A stretch of DNA of 64,000 nt from Burkholderiales bacterium (GTDB taxonomy: Bacteria > Pseudomonadota > Gammaproteobacteria > Burkholderiales > Burkholderiaceae_C): contig JACPOI010000036.1 of assembly GCA_016185015.1 (NCBI GenBank), positions 62,001 to 126,000 on the forward strand, given 5' to 3'. Below the pieces are notes generated by a model. It ran no database searches and was not told where the DNA came from. It worked only from the letters and a program-made list of their open reading frames with translations. Positions 59,222 to 64,000 of the stretch are shown here, in pieces. Made by a program: the position numbers and the translations under genes. Positions within the stretch are counted from its first letter, which is position 1. Each line of letters opens with the position of its first letter.

Positions 59222-60451
59222 CTACCAGGCGGTGTCGATCGCGTCCTGCGAAGGGCGCACCGAAGGCGGCGAGGAGACGTTGCCGCCGTCCGAGCCCAGG
59301 GACAGGCGCTCGGCCTCGTTGAGCATGTCCAGCGGCACGGCCTCGCCCGGCTGCTCCAGCGTGACGATGCCCATGCCCAGCTGCGGCGTGTAGTCGTGCC
59401 GGCTCTGGTCGCGGCCCACCACCATCAGCTGGCGGCCCACCGTGACCCGCAGCCGCGCGATCGTCTCGTTGACGAATTCGTGGCGCGAGTCGGTGGAGAT
59501 CACCACCACGAAGCAGCGCGGGTGGTACAGGCCCACCACGCAGCGAAAGCCCGCCGCGCGGCGGATGCGCGCAGCCATCGCCGCCAGGATCTGGTGTTCC
59601 ACGCCGTGGCCGGCCGCCTGGCCCAGTTCGTAGAGATTGCGCAGGTGCAGGCACACCACGGTACAGGTGCCGTGCAGGCGTGCCGTGCGCCAGAAGGCGT
59701 GCTCCACCTCGGACAGCAGCAGCGAGCCGGTGGGCAGGCCGGTGGCCGGGTCGGCGCCGACCTGCAGGCGCGACAGCCGCGTGAGCTGGCGCTGCTGGCG
59801 GTTGCGCACGAAGACCAGCACGCTGCAGGCCAGAAAATACACCACGGCGATCGTCGCCGTGAAGATCCAGGTGCCCAGGCCAAACCCCGGCACGTTGAGT
59901 CCGCGCAGGTACATGCCGGTCACCAGGGCGGCCAGCAGCACGCAGGCCAGCACCATCCAGCGCGCCAGCGGGTCACCCAGCGTGGCGGCGCGCAGCGTGG
60001 CCACCAGGCCCAGCACCGCAGCCGCCATGTTGACCACCGCCGTCACCAGCAGCAACTGCTGGAATTGTTCGGGACTGGCCCCTGTCACCAGGGCGGCCAG
60101 CACCAGGGAGGCCAGGAACAGCACGCCGGCACCCCAGGTCGTGATGCGGTAGACCGTACGGTCCTCGCGGCTGCCGCCCAGCCAGATGCCCAGGTAGTGC
60201 AGGGCCATGGCGCCGGCCAGCGGCCCCAGGCTGCCCTTGAGCAACTGCAGCAGCCACTGTGGCAGGCTGGGCCACAGCACCTCGGGCAGGCCGCTCATCA
60301 CCACGCAGCTGGCGCCGGCGATCACCACGAAGACCAGGTTGCGCAGCGAGCCACGCTTGCGGTTGAACAGCGCGTCGGCCATGGCCAGCGCAGAGAGGGT
60401 CAGCAGACCCCCGAGCATGGAAGACCAGACGGCGACTTCGGAAACGGGCAT
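59222..60451 (-). CDS. Membrane protein with degenerate GGDEF domain, paralogue 1
   Basis: 409 residues. About six to seven hydrophobic segments fill residues 1-215, followed by a cytoplasmic domain that aligns with GGDEF proteins: DPATGLPTGSLLLSEVEHAFWRTARLHG, then GHGVEHQILAAMAARIRRAAGFRCVVGLYHPRCFVVVIS. Where a diguanylate cyclase has R-x-GGDEF, this has VGLYHPRCF, and the metal-binding D-x-D-x-F is CLHLRNL. It cannot be an active cyclase. It ends DAIDTAW, like the next paralogue's VDTTW. First or last of three tandem copies (minus strand). Function unknown; possibly a c-di-GMP-blind sensor or membrane scaffold. Confidence 0.82.
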   Translation of the reverse strand: MPVSEVAVWSSMLGGLLTLSALAMADALFNRKRGSLRNLVFVVIAGASCVVMSGLPEVLWPSLPQWLLQLLKGSLGPLAGAMALHYLGIWLGGSREDRTVYRITTWGAGVLFLASLVLAALVTGASPEQFQQLLLVTAVVNMAAAVLGLVATLRAATLGDPLARWMVLACVLLAALVTGMYLRGLNVPGFGLGTWIFTATIAVVYFLACSVLVFVRNRQQRQLTRLSRLQVGADPATGLPTGSLLLSEVEHAFWRTARLHGTCTVVCLHLRNLYELGQAAGHGVEHQILAAMAARIRRAAGFRCVVGLYHPRCFVVVISTDSRHEFVNETIARLRVTVGRQLMVVGRDQSRHDYTPQLGMGIVTLEQPGEAVPLDMLNEAERLSLGSDGGNVSSPPSVRPSQDAIDTAW

Positions 60452-60556
60452 GCGGCATTATGAATCGATGCCAGCGGGGTTCGACGAAATTTATTGCCCG
60501 TTTTCACAGGGAATTACCCCGGGGAGCACTGCAGCAGGGGCCGCTGCTGTTGCGGC

Positions 60557-61759
60557 CTACCAGGTCGTGTCGACGCGGTCGGCAGGCAGCGGGCGACGAA
60601 CCTGCTGCATGGCCTCGTGCTCCACCTCGTCAATCACGTCCTGCGGCACGCTGTGGTCTGGCTGCACCGTGCGCAAGGCAATGCCCACCTGGGGTACGAA
60701 GGGCTGGCGCTGGTCCTTGCTGCCCACCACCTGCAGCGGCTGCGTCACCAGGCCCAGCAGGCGGGCGATATAGCTCTCGTTGAAGGTGCGCTTGCGGTCG
60801 ACCGAGAACACCACGATGAAACAGCGCGGGTGGTAGATGCCCACCACGCAGCGAAAGCCCGCCGCGCGGCGGATGCGTGCGGCCGTGGCGGCCAGGATCT
60901 GGTTGTCGCTGGTGCGGCCCAGGGAGTCGCCCAGCTCGTAGAGATTGCTCAGGTAGATGCCCACCACCACGCAATGGCCGTGCATGCGGCCGGTGCGCCA
61001 GAAGGCGTGCTCCACCTCGCTCAGCAGCTTGGCGCCGGTGGGCAGTCCGGTGGCCGGGTCCCAGCCCATCTCCAGGCGCGACAGCCGGATCAGCTGGCGC
61101 TGCTGGCGGTTGCGCACGACGATCAGCACCATCACGATCAGCAGGAACAGCACCGCGGCGGCCGCGGTGAGGGCCTGCAGGCCCAGGCCGATGCCCGGGA
61201 CCTTCAGGGCATGCAGGTACAGGCCGGCCATCAGGCCGGCCAGGATCAGGCAGGCCAGCACCAGCCAGCGCGCCAGCGGGTCGCCCAGCAGCGCGGCGCG
61301 CACGGCGATCACCATGCACAGCACCACGGCAATGGCGTTGAACCCCGCCGTCAGCATCAGCAGGCCATGGAAGTCGTGGGGAGACACCAGCGTGGCCAGC
61401 ACCGCCATCACCAGCGATGCGATCAGCATGCCGTAGGCGCCCCAGACCGTGATGCGGTAGATCAGGTAGTCCTCACGGTCGCCACCGGCCCAGATGCCCA
61501 GGAAGCGCAGGCCCAGTGCGCTGCTCAGCAGGCCAAAGCCCGCCTTGAGTGCCATCGTGAGGCGTTCCGGCAGGCCCGGCAACAGCGCTTCGGGCAGGCC
61601 GGAGAGAAAGATGCAGGCACTGCCGATCGCGAAGATCAGCAGCATGTTGCGCGCTGCGCCCAGGCTGCGTGTCACCACGGTGTCGGCGGCCGCCAGCAGG
61701 ACCAGCGACAACACTCCGCCGGCCATGATGGCCCAGATGGTGTTCTCTGCCATATCCAT
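60557..61759 (-). CDS. Membrane protein with degenerate GGDEF domain, paralogue 2
   Basis: 400 residues, same plan as its neighbours: N-terminal membrane half (MDMAENTIWAIMAGGVLSLVLLAAADTVV...), then DPATGLPTGAKLLSEVEHAFWRTGRMHGHCVVVGIYLSNLYEL and RIRRAAGFRCVVGIYHPRCFIVVFS. GGDEF is replaced by IYHPRCF in line with the paralogue. The regulatory inhibitory RxxD site of cyclases is also missing. Separated from paralogue 1 by 105 bp and from paralogue 3 by 151 bp, so each may have its own promoter. Confidence 0.82.
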   Translation of the reverse strand: MDMAENTIWAIMAGGVLSLVLLAAADTVVTRSLGAARNMLLIFAIGSACIFLSGLPEALLPGLPERLTMALKAGFGLLSSALGLRFLGIWAGGDREDYLIYRITVWGAYGMLIASLVMAVLATLVSPHDFHGLLMLTAGFNAIAVVLCMVIAVRAALLGDPLARWLVLACLILAGLMAGLYLHALKVPGIGLGLQALTAAAAVLFLLIVMVLIVVRNRQQRQLIRLSRLEMGWDPATGLPTGAKLLSEVEHAFWRTGRMHGHCVVVGIYLSNLYELGDSLGRTSDNQILAATAARIRRAAGFRCVVGIYHPRCFIVVFSVDRKRTFNESYIARLLGLVTQPLQVVGSKDQRQPFVPQVGIALRTVQPDHSVPQDVIDEVEHEAMQQVRRPLPADRVDTTW

Positions 61760-61910
61760 GCCGCGATTATCCGCGTCTTGTCAGGGCCGCACCTGCGTGC
61801 AGCGTGACGAAGTTGGCAGCAAGCAACGATTTAGTTGCTACAAAAATGGAAGCGCGCTAGGAGAGCCGTGCGTGGGCCTGGCGCCCGATACCCCGGTGCG
61901 TGTGCGGCGC

Positions 61911-63191
61911 CTACAGCGCGGCGTTGTCCGTGGTGGCCAGGCTGTCGCTGGGCCGGGTGGCGATATCGTCTTCCGGTCGGCCATGCCGCAGGGGCGGGCC
62001 CAGGGCCTGCCGCTCGGCCTCGTCGATGGCATCCACGGGTTGGGCGCGCTGTGGATCGAGCGTGACGACACCCACCCCCACCCGGGGCCAGAAATCCTGT
62101 TGCGTGCCGTCCTTGCTGGTCACGGTCACACGCTCCGCGGCCAGGGTCCGCAGCCGCGCCACCGTCAGCCCCACGTACTGGCGGCGCTTGTCGGCAGAGA
62201 TCACCACGACAAAGCAGCGCGAGTGATAGAGCCCCACGATGCAGCGAAACCCGGCGGCGCGCCGGATGCGGGCCGCCATGGTCGCCAGGATCTGCGGCTC
62301 GACAAGACGGCCGTCGGCTTCGCCGAGCCCATACAGATTGTTCAGGCGCAGGCAGACCACCGTGCATTCGCCGTTCAGGCGGGCCGTGCGCCAGAAGGCG
62401 TGCGCCACCTCGGACAGCAGCACGGAGCCGGTGGGCAGGCCCGTGGCCGGATCGCTGCCCTTGGGCAGCGTGGCCAGGCGTTCGAGTTCGCGGGTCTTGC
62501 GGATGCGCTTGATGACCACCACGGAGCCGACCAGGAAGTAGGCCACCGTGCACACCGCCGTCAGGATCCAGGTGCCCAGGCCGAAGCCTTCCAGTTCCAG
62601 GCTGCGCACCCACAGCCCCAGCACCTCCAGGGCCAGGCAGATGCCGGCCAGCACCACCCAGGGCGCCAGCGGGTCGCCCAGCAGCGCCGCGCGCACCGAG
62701 GTGGCCAGGCCCAGCATCACGGCGATCACCGTGATGGCCGCGGTGGCGTTCAGCAGCTGATCAAAATGCTCGGCCGGTGTCAGCGGCACCAGCAAGCCCA
62801 GCACCAGCGCGGCCGTCAGCATGAGGGCGGAGCCCCAGCGCGTGATGCGGTGGGTGACCGGGTCCACCTCCGGGCCGCCCAGCCAGATGCCCAGGTAGTG
62901 CAGCACCAGGGCGGCGCTCAGCGGACCGGTGCAGACCTTGAGCAGGTCCATGGCGCCTTGCGGCGCGCCGGGAAAGAGCGCTTCGGGCAGGCCGGTGCGC
63001 ATCAGGCTGCTGGCGCCGGTGACGACCACAAAGATCAGATAACGCAGGGAATTGATGTTGCGCGTGGCCAGGGCATTGATCATGGCGATCGCCGCCAGGG
63101 TCAACAACCCTCCCAGCATGGAAGACCAAACGACAAATTCTGTGATGTCCACGGCTTCATTATCGGTGGCGTCCTTACGCCGAACGGACAC
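61911..63191 (-). CDS. Membrane protein with degenerate GGDEF domain, paralogue 3
   Basis: 426 residues from ATG 63191; MDITEFVVWSSMLGGLLTLAAIAM at Met 17 (about 63143) matches the start of paralogue 1 (MPVSEVAVWSSMLGGLLTLSALAM) and may be the true beginning. Same layout, with DPATGLPTGSVLLSEVAHAFWRTARLNG and RIRRAAGFRCIVGLYHSRCFVVVIS. The GGDEF position reads LYHSRCF. It is closer to paralogue 1 than to 2 in the membrane half (KGSLGPLAGAMALHYLGIWLGG versus VCTGPLSAALVLHYLGIWLGG), which suggests the order of duplications. Confidence 0.82.
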   Translation of the reverse strand: MSVRRKDATDNEAVDITEFVVWSSMLGGLLTLAAIAMINALATRNINSLRYLIFVVVTGASSLMRTGLPEALFPGAPQGAMDLLKVCTGPLSAALVLHYLGIWLGGPEVDPVTHRITRWGSALMLTAALVLGLLVPLTPAEHFDQLLNATAAITVIAVMLGLATSVRAALLGDPLAPWVVLAGICLALEVLGLWVRSLELEGFGLGTWILTAVCTVAYFLVGSVVVIKRIRKTRELERLATLPKGSDPATGLPTGSVLLSEVAHAFWRTARLNGECTVVCLRLNNLYGLGEADGRLVEPQILATMAARIRRAAGFRCIVGLYHSRCFVVVISADKRRQYVGLTVARLRTLAAERVTVTSKDGTQQDFWPRVGVGVVTLDPQRAQPVDAIDEAERQALGPPLRHGRPEDDIATRPSDSLATTDNAAL

Positions 63192-63203
63192 CCGCCCCGG
63201 CGC

Positions 63204-63812
63204 TCAGGCCATCCGTGTCCAGACCAGCAGCAGGTTGTTGGCCGGCATGGCATGGCGTGCGGCCAGCTGCAGGCCAGAGGCGCTGGCCACGTTTTCGACG
63301 TCCTCGCGCCGGCGGATACCCCAGTCCGTGTTTTCGGCGCGCAGCGCGGCGTCGAACTTCAGGTTGCCCTCTGCGGTGGGCACCTCGTCTTCCAGGTAGG
63401 GCCCGTAGGTCACCAGGCATCCGCCCTCGGCGAGATGCTCGGCCGCGCCGCGCATCAGGCCCGCGCAGCAGGCCCAGGGCGCGATGTGCAGCATGTTGGC
63501 GCAGTAGATCAGGTCATGGCGCTCGTACTCGGTGGGCCAGGAACCGGTCAGCACATTGAGCAGCTGCGGCGGCTGCACGTTGAACAGCCTTGCCTCACTG
63601 ATGCGTACCATGATGTCCGGAAAAAGATCCGCCGACACGTCCGTGGGCTGCCAGGTCCACTGCGGCAGGTTGGCCGCGAACCAGGCCACGTGCTGTCCCG
63701 TGCCGCAGGCGATCTCCAGCGCGCGGCCCTGCGCGGGGATCAGCGTGCGCAGCACGTCGAGGATGGGTTTCTTGTTGCGCTCGGCCGGCGCGCTGAAGGC
63801 GAGTTCGTTCAT
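63204..63812 (-). CDS. DUF938 SAM-dependent methyltransferase
   Basis: Start ATG 63812 (MNELAFSAPAERNKKPILDVLRTL), 202 residues; the track start at 63899 would read through the palindrome. DUF938 marks: APAERNKKPIL, ALEIACGTGQHVAWFAANLP (SAM motif I), WQPTDVS, IYCANMLHIAPW and LVTYGPYLEDE..TAEGNLKFDAALR. These are methyltransferases of unknown substrate, also found in eukaryotes (METTL26). It follows the GGDEF paralogue genes on the same strand, 12 bp upstream of paralogue 3, so they may be co-transcribed. Confidence 0.9.
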   Translation of the reverse strand: MNELAFSAPAERNKKPILDVLRTLIPAQGRALEIACGTGQHVAWFAANLPQWTWQPTDVSADLFPDIMVRISEARLFNVQPPQLLNVLTGSWPTEYERHDLIYCANMLHIAPWACCAGLMRGAAEHLAEGGCLVTYGPYLEDEVPTAEGNLKFDAALRAENTDWGIRRREDVENVASASGLQLAARHAMPANNLLLVWTRMA

Positions 63813-63869
63813 GCCATGGTTGTACCGCAGCTTCGCGTGCCGGACCACATTCCGCATACGTGATGGCCT

Positions 63870-63902
63870 CCCATGAACATGGGGGACCCCCATGTTCATG
63901 GG
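63870..63902. repeat. 33-bp perfect palindrome
   Basis: CCCATGAACATGGGGG, one base, CCCCCATGTTCATGGG. All 16 arm positions pair. It lies 58 bp in front of the DUF938 start, between it and the window end. It may be an operator, a cruciform-forming site or a terminator of an incoming gene; there is no T-run on either side. The half-site CCCATGAACATGGG is itself palindromic-like (CATGAACATG), so it could also be two adjacent protein sites. Confidence 0.7.
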
Positions 63903-63904
63903 GT

Positions 63905-64000
63905 ATGAAAAGCATCAACACCCACCAGATGGCAGACAGCGCGTGGACCGGGCGCCGTGCAGCGCACGGTGTGCCACGCCGCCGTGCGATAGCATGGGCC
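63905..64000 (+). CDS. Possible start of a gene leaving the window
   Basis: An ATG at 63905, two bases after the palindrome, opens a frame (MKSINTHQMADSAWTGRRAAHG...) that stays open for 32 codons to the window edge. There is no ribosome binding site other than the palindrome's own G-run, and the residues after position 16 look arginine-rich as in non-coding high-GC sequence. Listed because it cannot be ruled out without the flanking sequence. Confidence 0.2.
   Translation, partial: MKSINTHQMADSAWTGRRAAHGVPRRRAIAWA

Noticed and set aside
61494-63863. 789-residue plus-strand ORF over the GGDEF paralogues
   Set aside because: Shadow of the minus-strand genes; Gln/His/Arg-rich composition and no domains.

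Overview
The window is high-GC DNA whose gene content and intergenic repeats suggest a facultatively nitrate-respiring betaproteobacterium of the order Burkholderiales, probably family Comamonadaceae. This rests on the nar locus, two Bug-type tripartite-tricarboxylate receptors, an E. coli-type GshA, a CbbR-like/SbtA pair and palindromic intergenic repeats. I cannot name the genus. I saw no tRNA, rRNA, CRISPR array, transposase or phage gene. The window reads as chromosomal backbone with a few accessory catabolic clusters.

Layout. 1-825: 5' part of a chemoreceptor gene cut by the window edge. 844-12180 (minus): a nitrate respiration operon narK1-narK2-narGHJI-parvulin-beta carbonic anhydrase, preceded by a perfect FNR/ANR box (TTGAT-N4-ATCAA). 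12378-14380: divergent CbbR-like LysR regulator and SbtA-type bicarbonate transporter. 14447-17927: IclR regulator, Bug receptor, RraA/HMG-aldolase-like protein and 2-hydroxyacid dehydrogenase, a small organic-acid cluster. 17924-20525 (minus): narL and narX; a second perfect FNR box lies between narX and a divergent uspA-type gene. 21107-25550 (minus): SDR, RluA-type pseudouridine synthase, hybrid PAS histidine kinase and adenylate cyclase-FHA protein, divergent from a cyclic-nucleotide-binding protein.

26377-34440: a CarH/LitR-like B12-binding MerR regulator divergent from an eight-gene operon with repeated 4-bp ATGA overlaps (flavin amine oxidase, DUF1365, CFA-like methyltransferase, chalcone-isomerase-like protein, GPH-type MFS, DUF3833 lipoprotein, SDR, SnoaL-like). 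Two near-identical 15-bp dyads lie in the promoter region 63 bp apart. This is the most interesting system here: a probable light- or singlet-oxygen-linked membrane lipid modification pathway.

34442-43322: housekeeping and redox genes (NUDIX, SDR, GST, DUF1294, gshA, YlqF/RbgA GTPase, DHH phosphoesterase, ferredoxin, NAD(P)H oxidoreductase), a roughly 475-bp palindromic non-coding element, and a small putative motility protein behind a near-consensus sigma-28 promoter. 43333-48311: a LysR-controlled catabolic cluster (LigI-like amidohydrolase, SDR, Bug receptor, carboxymuconolactone decarboxylase-like protein, unknown protein). 48436-59180: mixed single genes, many hypothetical or exported, ending in a split YeeE/YedE transporter. 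59222-63191 (minus): three tandem paralogous membrane proteins whose GGDEF domains have lost the signature motif. 63204-64000: a DUF938 methyltransferase, a 33-bp perfect palindrome and the window end.

How the genes fit together. NarX-NarL and FNR would turn on nitrate uptake (NarK1/K2) and reduction (NarGHI, matured by NarJ) under anoxia. The carbonic anhydrase in the same operon and the SbtA/CbbR-like pair beside it suggest that bicarbonate supply is tied to this mode of growth. Starts were corrected from the ORF track wherever overlap, ribosome binding sites or family length argued for it, and each case is noted. Database comparisons were not possible; family assignments come from motifs and remembered family features.
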